Below are positions 1 to 12,298 of a stretch of DNA of 64,000 nucleotides, piece after piece. Source of the stretch: Apostichopus japonicus (lineage: Eukaryota > Echinodermata > Holothuroidea > Aspidochirotida > Stichopodidae); the NCBI RefSeq assembly GCF_037975245.1, contig NC_092564.1:9151984-9215983 (forward strand). Direction: 5' to 3'. Within the stretch, counting starts at the first letter, position 1, and each line of letters begins with the position of its first letter. The translations under genes and the position numbers were made by a program. A model generated the notes under the pieces. It was not told the origin of the DNA. It saw only the letters and a list, made by a program, of their open reading frames with translations, and ran no database searches.

Positions 1-549
1 CCTAATGAAAGAGAATTGAGCACGGTGAACATACATGTAATGACAAATAATGACGTAATGTTACATTTATCATGTATATAGTTTTAATTGTTACCTTCAG
101 GAAGGATGAATACTCATACACATTAAAGGGATGTCTTGTTTGCTTGACGGTAACGTTGGCCAACATAACTTCGATGATATTACTTAGGGGCGGACCTAAT
201 CGTGTAACGATAATTAATGCATACCATACTCACAATAGCGGCCTCTACCCGTAAAACCGTTGTTGTATTTCCCTACCATTGGGCAATGCCCTCCTCCTCC
301 CCCCCCCCCTCCCCAACTTCATCGTCATTCATGGGATTTTTCACTTTCTGTTGGGGATGAATTAGATCACCCCTCTGTGCCCAGGACGCGTTTTCATAAG
401 GTTCATATCCCTACCTTAATCAGCCCGAGGATATAAATGACTAAGAACATATTGATACTCTGACAAAATGATTGACAATAGTTAGAGTTGACTCATTCAA
501 ATCACTAATGTCTTAAACATATGATATTTGATTACGTAATCGTTTTCAG
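1..549. other. Sequence upstream of the first visible NOX5-like exon
   Basis: No convincing exon is seen here. It is probably intron of the NOX5-like gene, because the exon starting at 550 opens inside the membrane domain and is preceded by a good acceptor (TTTTCAG). A C-run lies at about 299-309. The short open frame at 72-254 has no recognisable content. Confidence 0.5.
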
Positions 550-3500
550 ATATTTAAGAGCACTCATCTTCTGTTCGTACCATTCCTGCTTATCTTACTG
601 TTCCATGGAAGAAATGCCTGGAAGTGGCTCCTGATACCCGGACTACTCTTTATCTTTGAGAAAATCATCTCAAGTCGAATTGTAAAGAGACATCGTTACG
701 GAGATACCTTCATACAAAGAGCAAATATTCTGCCGAATGGGGTAAGGAAGATTTTTGTTCTTCGCTAAAAAAAAGTATACAAATATCAACAAAAAATCTT
801 TGAAGAGAAGCTACGGCTATCAAATGTACAAATAAGTTTACCATTTAAAGAAATTATGCATCATTGATAATATGCTCAATACTATGTGAAAATTTAAATT
901 AATGGTATAAAATGGTCAACCATAAACCATTCTTTTCCGTTTGTGAAGATATCCTGCTCGTCTTGTAAATATCCCCACCCCCACCCCACCCCAGCGCTGA
1001 AGCTTGGATTTATGTATGTACTTTGTACGATTTATAATGGAGGTAAAATTAAAAAAAAATTATACTATCGTTCTACTCCATTTCATTAATTAACTTTCAA
1101 ATATCCATCGTGACACTTCTCCCCTCCGTTGCCCCTCGCCTACCCCCTTTCCTCATCTCCAAGTTCCGCTCCTACATTGAAGGGGTACTTTATTTTGTTT
1201 GGTCAGGTAGTTCATCTTGTCATCGAGAGACCTTCCAAGTTTAAGTTCCAGCCTGGTGATTACATTTATATGCAGATACCCGAGTTATCTAGTCACGAGT
1301 GGCATCCATTCACTATCTCAAGTGCTCCCGAAAATACCGGTAAGTGTAATGACGTTCTCGTCTGATAAAAGCCTTGTATGACGTATAATGTAAGATTGCA
1401 GCTCATGGTTTTAAAGGTTATCAGTTTAGCCAACATACTGAACATGCTCCAAAGTGCTAAAGGTTTCTTAAAATATAGTATCCATGAAAATAATCCTCCG
1501 AGATTGAGGAATCATCAAGTAGACAATAAGATAGTTCAGACAAGGAAAACGAGTGGCCATTAATGGCCATTAATGGCCATTACTTTGACTTTCTGGCATA
1601 TCGGGGAAGTACCGGTGACATTCAAAGAGTTCAACCAATAACATTAAGATGGGTGTTGTGTAGATTTTTCGTCGGTTGAGCAAACATCATCATCCCTTCG
1701 CTTGTACTTATACCATGAATCTATAAAGAATGTACCAATACTCATTTCCTGTTCTTGAGTTGACGTGAAAATATCTAAATGTTTAAAGCTTCTCAATTCA
1801 GACGGTTATCTGATGTGTCTTTACTCTTATTAAACTATCTGTAAACATGACGTGGGAGGAGGAGATGGAGGGGTCCGACTTCACGGACTATCATGCAAAC
1901 GTCACTTGGCAATGCGAGGATATGTATATATTTGGCATGCCCAGTCGGACGGAAAAATAATATCTGTTAACGGCCCTGTAGGAACATACCGTATAAACTA
2001 TTCATTATGAATATATAGATGCATATATCATGTCCCCTTTCCCTTCAGATAACATTTCCTTACACGTGCGAACACTGGGTGATTGGACTCAACAACTTCT
2101 GGATTATTTTAAAAGAACTCAAAACCGACGACGATCCGTCTGCGAAAGTTTCTCGCCTAAAAAGGGAAAATCTCTCTTCAGTCTTGAAGAAGATTCATCC
2201 GATGACGAGGCAGACACCGACGCCGATGATATCGAGTTGACGACGATAGCCAATACATCACAGAACAGGAAACCGATATCGATGTATGAGAATGAAAACG
2301 ATTCGATGGTTAGTTTTAACGTGGACCCAGAGCCCACATGTGCCCCCACCAAGACGGTTGACGACGATAATCGTGTCGATAACGGAAGTAGTCATCAATC
2401 GTCACTTCGTCCGAAGAAACCATTAAGACGCCGAGTTGAATTCCGGACTCCGGATCAGGACATTCCCGAAATTATCATCGAAACGCCTGGGACGGTAGAA
2501 ACAAGTCTAAGATCTAAGAGAGGTCGGTTAGGGTCACCAAAGAAGAACGTATCGTCAGTGGCATCAGATTCAGAGCTCGTCATGAATGAAAGTACCGACA
2601 TCGAGTTAGATATCGTTCCTGCGGAAATAGTAAGTGTCCAAGAATGGAAAGTGACCATAATGCGATGGCACAATCGGCTACGGCGTATAGGTTGCATGTA
2701 AACAGTACAGACAAGATGTTTCTATACGTTTCCATAGTCGTATAAAAGATCGTATTCTAGATCACCTATAACAAGCGAAAGATTTTATTAACACGTAACA
2801 AAATATCGATATAATAACGAAGTTTTATAGGGAAAAGTGCCACTGTGCGGTTTCCGAGAAAGTGTAAAGTTGTAAAAGAGCAGAGGACATTCGAAGGTAT
2901 AAACATTAATCGAACAATTTTTTTCCAATTAAGTTGTCTTCTCCTTTTCCAAGCATTAATTTTGCACAGGAGTTTTGTATATTGCATAACCACTCACTTT
3001 ACCAAAAATAGGGGTTATGGAAGAATCCCTAAATGTACTGCTCCGCAGGGTATGATTAGTATAAACTTGAAGAAACTGGACATTTGTCTTTCATAATACG
3101 AAATGTGCTTGTTTGACCGCGTACTTTTATTGTAAATAATTATCTTTATAAACTAATTCATCATATAAATAGTTATTATATATCGTTTCGCCACTTGATG
3201 TATTATACCTCTTGTCGATTATTGCTTCAATCCCAATTTTAGAAGAGCCGTCGATCCAGACTGGTACACATGTCTAGCACTCAGACCAGCATAGATCTGA
3301 AAGATGAATGTGTTAATGTGGTATCAACAACAGATAACGACAGCACAGGACTTCAGGTAAAAAATAAACCGCAATTTTGTTTAATTATAACTTTCTTAAC
3401 TCAGAGAGTTGTCCTTATAGGCCTATTAACTTTATACAACAAAAGTGACTAGTGGTTCATTTCTCTCTCGGGGAAGAGAGATAGAGAGGAGGGGCGACCC

Positions 3501-6500
3501 GAAATAACTTAGGAAATCTAGACCCCACTCCCCCCCCACCCCCCCCCCCCAGAACGGATGTCAGCAACATTTTGTGCCCTCTCCTTAAAATTGTAATTTG
3601 TAACAGAGTGAATAACGGCTATATAGTGTAATGAAAAGTCATATATCAAAACAAAGGCATATACCCAAATATATACATACATATATCAATACCAAATTCC
3701 ATGACTCTTTAAAACGGGGGCAAATATTTGGTTTTGCTCCCTCACATCACAATAGCTGGCTAAGCGCCTGCAGCAAGGTGAAGTTTGCGTGTATGGTCAT
3801 AATGATGCTGTTGTACCCCCCCCCCCCCCCCCTTACTACAAGTCTCAAAAGAAGTATACCACGGTCTTTGCGGGTTTCTCGCACATTTGTGGTCGCTTAA
3901 GCGTCGTAAAAATAAATGCTGATTATTATTATTATTATTGTTATTATATACTGGATGGCCATCTAACCTATTTGTCTATTCCTTTCTGCTATAGGTTTAC
4001 GTAGATGGACCATACGGGACGAGTACCAGACGTATATTTGAAGCTGATCACGTGGTCATGATAGCAGGGGGCATCGGAGTGACGCCATTTGCGTCTGTGC
4101 TGCAAAGTATCATGTATAGATTTGAACAGATTCCGTTAAACTGTCCAAACTGTAGCCACTCGTGGACGGTTAACCGACCGAAAGACAGTATGAAATTGAA
4201 AAAGGTAAGTTACGGACTCATTATTATATACGTATATCTCATGCAATCTCTGCTCTTGTGAGTGCCTACTGCATTATTAAACTTAAACTTATACAAAGAG
4301 AATTGACACTCGTTGTAGTATTATGTATGATGGGTGGCTGAAAAAGATATATATATATATATATATATATATGTCACATTTTGATCCCATGTTTTTGACC
4401 AACGTATTCTTGCAACATGGTTCAGATGGTGTCATCAATGTGTTTAAAACACATCAGACTACATTCTCTACCAAATGATATCCAAAACAAAATTCCTTTT
4501 CATCCCTCATGACAGCTTTGCATGCATGCATGCAATGTAGCTTAGACTTTTTGAAAATTATGTTGAGTTTGCGGAATGGAAAGTCATAATGGTCTCAGGG
4601 GCTGTCAAATGTAGAAATCTAAGGGGCGTGTTTCCTTTTCTTGCCCTCCTCCTCCCTTCCCCCTCCCCTGCCCATCATTGTATTCGTGCCTATCTTTTGT
4701 AATAGCCTATCATTTCTATTTTCTGACATCAGCAACCAACCTATGATGGCTTCTTTTGTTGCTTGCAAATGTTATTTTCTGTTGTATTCCTAGACTTGCT
4801 CAAGTCTCTTAGGTATAGATTTATAATCATGCATATTCATCTTCTTCTTATTCACATCTTCGTTCACAAATTTTCTTAAGAAAGGTCTTGTTTGTGAGAT
4901 ACATACGAAGAAAACGTCTTCTTTTGTTCAAAGAAATGTATTTTCTGTCGGATTTACTCCTTTTATTTATGCCTAAATCAGATGATAGGTTGCCTACATT
5001 TGTCACTCGTATCCATGGGCGGCGATCATGGGGGGGGGGACGGGGGACATGTCCCCCCAATATTTTAGGTGGGGGATATAGTATCTAATATCCCCCCCAA
5101 TATTTGGTGGCATAGTTTTTATGAAGCATATGTTTTGTATTTTTTTATGATATCGCTAGTAATTTCAAAATAGAAAATGCTTAGATGCAACTTACAAGGC
5201 CTGGGAAGTGCCATTTCCAGCGATCTGGGAGGCATTTTCGGCCAAAATTTTCTTTTGCGCTTCGCGCCAACTTATGGTGGCGCTACGCTTAGAAAGTCTG
5301 GGTACAAGCTTTGCCCCTCCCTTGGCAAATTCCTCGCAAGGCGCCTGTCTAACCGTGTCACAATTTGTTACTATATATGACCGAAAGTAGTTTTTACTTT
5401 TTTTTTTCGAAATGAATAGCTAGACGGACCGCATCCGTAATGAAATTTGGTTTGCCTCTTGTGTATGAGTATAAGTACGTACAATCATATATATGATCCA
5501 CATCGATATGGGTTCACTGGGTTTCCAATTTGGCCTGTTTCCTACAAGATTTCTAACCGCAGGTGCGTAGCCAAGGGAGGGGGGGCGAAGGATGTAGACC
5601 GCCCCTCCCCCTCGAGCATATTTTTTTGGTATTTTCTATGATATCGAAGTTTTATATATAGTAGCCGTTATAAGAGTTTTTAATATTTGTACACCAATAT
5701 TTAACTGTGTCTGAATTTTCAAAAGTTCCTTGACCAACATTCTTCATCATACTTCCCTCTGCTCGTGCAATTTTGACCGGTCTGTTAGGGGTTGAGGGGG
5801 GGTTTCTATATTGGTTGTCCATAGATGAAATTTTGTGCAACATTATGGGTATGTTTGAAGTGAATTTATTATTCAAATTCTGAACAAATAATGGGCTTAA
5901 AAGTAAAACCTTGAAAAGTGGGGCTGACAGGTATTGTGGGTGGTTACGTAGAATTACCTACAAAAGCAATGATCCACTGGAGATGCAATGAGGTCGAACA
6001 TGATGTGTGACTGGTGACAATCTTGAAAAAAGGTATGAATGGAAAAAAAAATTATTAGGAAAAACTTGATTCTCAGGCAAAAGTGTACATCTGGTTGGTC
6101 ATTTTCAAGCCCGAGAAGTGCCATTTCCGGTGATCTGGGGGCTATCAAAACCAGAAATTTTTCTTGTACGCTGCGCGCCAACCAATGGTGGCGCTCCGCT
6201 TTGTTAGTAATTCGCCTGCATCCAAGCAAATGTCCCCCCCCCCCAATATGTGAAACAGATCGCCGCCCCTGCTCGTATCATATGCTTTCAAAGTTGAATG
6301 ACCGAAGAGGACCTCATATCTCTTCGCAATATTTACAATATTTTATTTTGTTGAATTTGTTTCTATGAAATTAAGACATACCCTTTACTGAGGCCACTGA
6401 CCTCTGTTTTGTATATCTGATACTCAAGGGCACAACGTTTCCATATTTTTCAGAGTAAAAAATAAGATGAGCTTGTATATCTTTCACGATTTCCTGTAGT

Positions 6501-8677
6501 TGTTTTCTTATGTGTTTCAGTTATGCTTATTGACCTTACATATATAGATTACCATCTTACGTGGATGATACACAGTGTATAATAGACCCGTTTAAATCTA
6601 TGTGGTGATAGGATACCGGTATAGGCTTTCTGTTTTTACGTTCATTTCCAAGTATGCATGCCTATTTTATGTGTATAGACCTACTGTGGTATTACTGGCT
6701 AAATTATGGTTTCATATAACTATAAGCTTAGGCATACACGACCGCAATGGCATACTTATCATCTCTCGCTTTTACTGTGTGTTTTCAAAGATCATTCAAA
6801 CATTTTACATTTTATTCAAAGGCAATGAACTATATAATTTGGATTTGTACAACCTTCACGACCACCCCACTTCACGATCACCATCCTTCCCCTCTCTCTT
6901 CATTTAAAAGCCTGTGTTTTATAAACAAAACAAGCTCTGTCGTCGATGTGACGTTAGAGTATAAAAAGATCTGGTAAATATGTATTTCTACCCTTGTTTT
7001 TAGGTCCATTTTATTTGGATCAATCGGGACAGGCGTAACTTTGAGTGGTTTGCTACATTACTGACCGAACTGGACATCGCAGGCCAACATTACATGGGAT
7101 TCGAACAGTTCCTAGACATGCAGCTTTACCTCACGTCAGAGCCCGACAAAAATTTTCTCCAAGATCTCGCCCTCCAGTTAGCTCTAGAAAGAGTCAACAA
7201 CCAAGACTCGGCGGAATTATTGGCAAAGCTGAAAGAAAAAACACGATACGGGCGACCAGACTGGGATGAGGTAAGGCTCCCCATTGGTTTAAAGATCTGA
7301 AAGCGTACATCCTAACGGATGTGACGTAATCATTGTTTCTCTGGAGAGGGGAATTGGCGATAGCATCTATACAAGCACTGTGGGTCTACTTATCATTGCA
7401 GCTTAAGGTTGTCATATAAATCATCAATTTATCCATTGAGTTGAAGTATATTCCCCTGTAGCCCCCTCTTAATCCCCACCCACCTGCTCCAACTGTCATA
7501 TAGTTTGTCATAGTCTGAAAGTTAATCTTAATCTGGTTTCACTTCGCTGTACTTGTGCAACAAGGCCGCAGTGATGACATTTATGATAGACATGAGTGAA
7601 ACTTGTTGAAGTCAGATTGAGACCTTTGCGTGTTTTCACGATTACTTGTTATATAAATATACTTAATCACTCCAGTGCCTTTATTGTTGCAAGCATTCGC
7701 TCGCTAGCACTGTGCATTCATGAAGGGGTATCGGTCATGGGCCAGTCACAATGTGCGGGAACCACGATGTCACATAGTCAACATTCGGTATGTTAGATCA
7801 GGGTCTATCACCACGGGTATACGACGTGTATATGAGGAAACAGGACCTCCAACGCCGACTTGTGCACGAGTAACCAACTTTCTCTGTACAATCACACTCC
7901 GAACTACCTGGGGTGCAACAATTGGTAACATTTTGCAATGCGCCCTCGTTGATCCCTCAATGTCCTCTTCTCTATGGATCTACTATTCCAAACATTACAA
8001 CGTGATTCTTGCTGGATGAGGGGTGGGTGGGTGGGGGGGGGGAGTTGGAAGCAGTTGTGCATACTATGTTTATATATATATATAAGTTATGAAAATGTCA
8101 TGTTCCCCTGCGTTCATCGTTTTATTACATTTGCCTTCAAACCATTATGCCTTCTCACCGCTTCATTTTGTTTTAAAGTGTTCATTGAGACAATTTAATG
8201 TGTCAATGAGGTAATATGCTTTAAGAGTGGCAGTAAAATGTGGTTCTAGCATGTTTGAACTTGAAAGACTATAATTTGACTTTCTAGTTTGTTTCTAGTT
8301 AACATTGATGACCGTTTAACTATGTTAAAGTGCCGATGCCTATACAGTGGTATAGTCACAAAGTACTTCAACCAAAACTTTTCTGCTGTTCCGATTTTGT
8401 TAACTCTTTTTGTTCACTTATTTTCATATTGACACATAACACTATATAAGAGAAGGGATTCTTCACTGTATTTTTGTACCAGCAAGCGATGCTGTTTTGT
8501 TCACCTAATATTCACATTAAATGTCTACATCTCGTCACATTTCAGATATTCCAGCGAATTGCTGAGCAGAGAGTGGGAAAAGTAAAGGTATTCTTCTGTG
8601 GACCTCCAAAAGTCATCAAAACATTAAAACAGAAATGTGAAAAGTATCATTTCCTCTTCAGACGCGAGGTCTTCTAA
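550..8677 (+). CDS. NOX5: NADPH oxidase 5-like, 3' part (seven exons, 5' end outside the window)
   Basis: NOX5-type oxidase: a membrane flavocytochrome that passes electrons from NADPH through FAD and two hemes to O2, making superoxide; in the family it is controlled by Ca2+ through N-terminal EF hands, which are not in this window. Coding exons: 550-741, 1207-1339, 2049-2629, 3243-3356, 3995-4204, 7004-7270, 8546-8677. All borders are AG/GT and phases join, giving 542 codons before TAA. The first exon carries a membrane helix with two His residues 13 apart (residues 6 and 19), as in the heme-binding helix of NOX proteins. The FAD motif HPFTISSAP starts at about residue 97, DGPYG is at 344-348, the NADPH-site motif GGIGVTPFA is at about 365, and FFCGPP lies near the C terminus, which ends in Phe as in the family. 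Exons 3 and 4 encode a long Ser/Asp/Arg-rich stretch (residues 109-340), much longer than in human NOX5. A possible poly(A) signal ATTAAA is at 8927-8932. Family assignment is firm; the longest exon's donor (ATA|GTAAGT) is the least certain border. Confidence 0.93.
4347..4372. repeat. (TA)n microsatellite
   Basis: Thirteen uninterrupted AT dinucleotides lie in the NOX5-like intron between exons 5 and 6. No other role is visible. Confidence 0.9.
5014..6271. mobile_element. Non-autonomous hAT-like composite element with 8-bp TSD
   Basis: The segment is flanked by identical 8-mers CTCGTATC (5006-5013 and 6272-6279). Its ends are inverted repeats: CATGGGCGGCGATC on the left, GATCGCCGCCCCTG on the right. 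An 8-bp duplication with CAGGG-type ends is the hAT superfamily signature. Inside are two divergent copies of a block containing GCGCCAAC and ATGGTGGCGCTCCGCT (about 5205-5300 and 6105-6205), also found at about 36,030-36,140. No transposase frame is present. It sits in the long intron before NOX5 exon 6. The middle (5348-5559) has an unusual internal duplication, described in the findings. Confidence 0.75.
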
Positions 8678-8932
8678 CAGACGAACAGAAATATATTTCA
8701 CAAGACGAACAGAAGAAAAAAAATATGCAATATGGAAAATCATTATCTTTCCTTTCTATTACGATTGTCATTTTCATTTTTTTTCTTCTTTTGGGTTGTA
8801 CAAAGTAGATAATTTGTATCATATCGAGATATGTAAATTAGTATCTCATGCACAAGAAGTACAAGGTCGTATTGGGTGTATTGTCGGCATATCGTTTTAA
8901 AAGATAGAGATTATTTTGTACGGTATATTAAA

Positions 8933-11535
8933 ATATGTATAACTTTCACTTATTTAACGAAAATAACGATCGTAGTTAACTTAATTAAGGCTTCTATTAA
9001 TTATAACGACTGTCAGTTTTCTTAAAGAGCTTTGTCACAGCCTTGATAAGCTTCTATAAGGCGGGGTCTATTGACCGAGATGTAGATAAATAGAACTAGA
9101 GTAGTACTTAACTTCTTTAAAGGTCATCAGTTTGACCTCAGTTATTTACTCCAAAGTTAAACAACTTTTCTAAAGTTTCCAAGCGTACTGTCCTGGAAAC
9201 TCTCAGACATCCTTATCCACTGAGCCCGTTGGATATCCGACGTAAGAGGGGGAGAGGTTGCTTGGGTGACCATTATCAGACCTTCTAGCATACTCTCTTG
9301 GGGTATTATATGGTATGTTGACTTAATAAGATGTACTGGCCAGGCCTGATGAGGGGGTGGGGGGGGGTCAGGAGCTACAACCCTGGTGTCAAATAGGGGA
9401 TCTGGGGAAATAAGGAGTAAAGAATAATGCATTCTAATATTCATAATACACAGAAAGAAAAGTGAAGACTTGGGGGCCTGGTGACATAATTGCCTAAGGG
9501 CTCAACCTGGCTTTCAACACCACCAATGGCAACAGGAATTTAGCCAAGAGTGAAAGGGGTTAGGGGATTACACTCTATCTAAAAAATGAGCCCTGGCATT
9601 TAGTTGTCACCTAGTTATGTGAACTGCTAAGATCGTCATGTAAGGAGAATACTTAAATACTAATTAAAGAGATACATCCATATAATGTTTCTACATCCTT
9701 GTTACAGGATCTTCTCTATTGCTTTCATTACAATAACCGGTTTCTGACAACCATTAGAACAGAAAACTGGGTACAATTACAGTAAAATTTCATTTGACAA
9801 AGAATTTCTTCTTCATAAACCACATTTGCTTTTGAAGCAAAGCTCACCAGTATTATAGGTAAGTAGACCAACATAAGTTTTTTTCTTTCTGAATGATGGC
9901 ATAGCAGAAATAATATCAGAGGCCTTATTTCTACCTTAGGTTCCTTTAGTATACTGGAACAGGAATTCTGAATTATGTCAATATTTGTGCCTGTCAAGAT
10001 ACTGTAAATCAAACAAAATTATTTTGATAAAGTTGTTAAACCAAACAAAGTTATATAGATAAATTTGATAAAGTGTTTATCATTCTCAAAATCTATAATA
10101 TCAATAAGGTGATTTTAGATGCATACTACTTTTCTTATTTGGCATATGAAACCATCCCTTCGTCCATACAACAGCAATATACCCCATTACATAACATAAG
10201 GATGCCTTAGTATATAACACAAATTGATCTTTTCATGTATTTATCTTAAACCATCTTGTTTGATTAGAAACCCTGTGTGCTCTTAAAACATATATCTATC
10301 AAATTTATAGATTGTTTGATTTCTTTCACATTTCAATACATTCATAAAATAGTCAAATGCATGAAAATGTGTTCAATTTCATATTTTAATTTTTATTATG
10401 TTCTTCCTGACAACTTCACAAATTTGATTACCAAGTCTTACCAAAACAACTTTCCTCATTTGGATGACTGACTTGCTCTTTACCTTCGTGGGAGTGTTTT
10501 GCATAGTAATTTTTTTTAGTAAATGAATGAAATTTTGTCTTATAATCTGAGAAAAAAAGTTCAACAAATCATAAATTGTTTCCTGCATCCTACATCCTTT
10601 ATTGAACTGTCAAATATAGAAGGATGTATCTTTTGTTTTTGATATGTTTGGTGTGCTTGGGTGATTTAAGGTGGATTGTGCAGACAAAAACTGTTAAATT
10701 GAAAAGTATGCTCACATTCAAAAAGTGCCAAGAATCGGCAAAAAAAACAATTCTTTTAAAGAAACTCCACAGCTCACCGCAGAAAAAAAGGTGCTTTGCA
10801 CACCTATGCCCTCTTTGAATAGCTAAAACATGTCCAACACATGATCCCAAGCAATGGAACCATCCAATAACGCATTTTGAGCAAATTTACCAAAAAGGAA
10901 AACTTCCTACGGCCCAAGTTTACGACTCCAACTGTCTTTTTTTCATTCAACTGATATTTATTTAATCAATAACGGTAAATATAATCAACTTTTTGCCAAA
11001 AATATCCTAAATGTTATCATATTCAAATCTAGAGAGAAAATCTTGGTAAACTATTTAAAGAAAACACATTTGTTTTCTGTTGTTATTTTTTTCTTCAAAA
11101 TCAAATTCCTGAAGCAGCTACTTATTGAAATAAGAAAGTGAATTATTTCAAGGATAAGTCTACAAACAAGGTGGACACTTCGCCAAGTGTTAGTAAAATC
11201 AGAACCTAGAAACAGAATGATAGTTTGATAACAAACACAAGAAATAATCTCACTATGCTGGTAGCAAAAGGATGTAAAATGGAGCTCCATTCTGAACTCT
11301 GCTAACATCTATAACCTGATGCTGATTGCGAATTGATAACGAACAACAAGTGTGGGATTCTTGCATAGTTACATGGCATAGACACTGGTTCTCATGGGGG
11401 GGGGGGGGGGAATAGGGGAGAGATTGTAGATTCAGCAGAGAAAGGATTATTAATGCAAATACCCACAAATATGAGAAAGAACCAACAAGAATCTTTGGAA
11501 TTCAGTGGCTGTTACAAGAAGGGTACACTGGGTGT
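8933..11535. other. Gene-poor spacer between the 3' ends of NOX5-like and HUS1
   Basis: The flanking genes point towards each other, so this holds their 3' UTRs and spacer. No exon-like block, tRNA or clear transposon is visible. Poly-G/C runs occur near 9,357-9,367 and 11,396-11,410. A GC-rich low-complexity stretch at about 9,340-9,500 may be old repeat. Open frames here (for example 9157-9444 on minus) consist of low-complexity or random sequence. Confidence 0.5.
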
Positions 11536-11779
11536 ATGCATGTATGTATGTATTTACATCCTCCTGGAAGCAGGAACTTGCGAAGAAGCCTCATTGGCTT
11601 ATCAAAGCCGCAAGCTGACCAAAGTCAATCTCTTAGATTCATATTTAATGTCCATGATTATGAATTGTCAACAACTCTGTAACTGGACGACATACAAAAT
11701 TTAATCTTGGAGTGACTTGAACTTGGGACTTTATGATTGAAAGGCACCGGCGTTAACCACTGAGCTAACACTCCTGAGT
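11536..11779 (-). mobile_element. tRNA-derived SINE
   Basis: Read on the minus strand, the element begins with a tRNA-like head. A box A-like TAGCTCAGTGG is at 11767-11757, followed 33 bases later by a box B-like AAGTTCAAGTC (11724-11714). The body ends in a tetranucleotide tail of CATA units at about 11534-11552. The order of head, body and simple-repeat tail is that of a Pol III SINE. It lies downstream of HUS1 in the same orientation and may be inside its 3' UTR. A candidate ATTAAA poly(A) signal for HUS1 on minus is at 11649-11644, within the SINE. Confidence 0.7.
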
Positions 11780-12298
11780 GTTCTTACATATGCAGAACTA
11801 TCTGTATCACTCTCCCCTTCACCCCCCCCCCCCGCCCCCCGGTTAGCCAACAATGACGATGGCTTCAAGAGAATGTTTGATAAGAAAGAACAGCTCTGAA
11901 AGATAAACCGCTGCAACAAGTAAACTATCATCTTGACTCAAAAAACTTACAGAACAGATCAAAGACATGTTACCATAATACACTTACAGGTCCCGCCAAG
12001 ACTACTGGCCTATATACTGTACAATTAATACTTTTAGCCATAGCACTGTCAACCTTCAGACTAAACCAAAGAATTCATCGAACCTCTTGATCTATGTCAC
12101 TGGATGCATTAAAGATCTCACAGCTATCACACAGTATGGTCTAAATTCAAGAAGATACAAATGGCCCGGACCATCCTTGGAATGAATTCTCGCTCGGCGT
12201 TCCATATCCTCTTGCAGCTGTTTGCATCTCTAGAGGCAGTTCGCACCTTGCAGATATGGCTGGTAGTTTCCATCAGCGGAGTATCACCATAGCAACGG

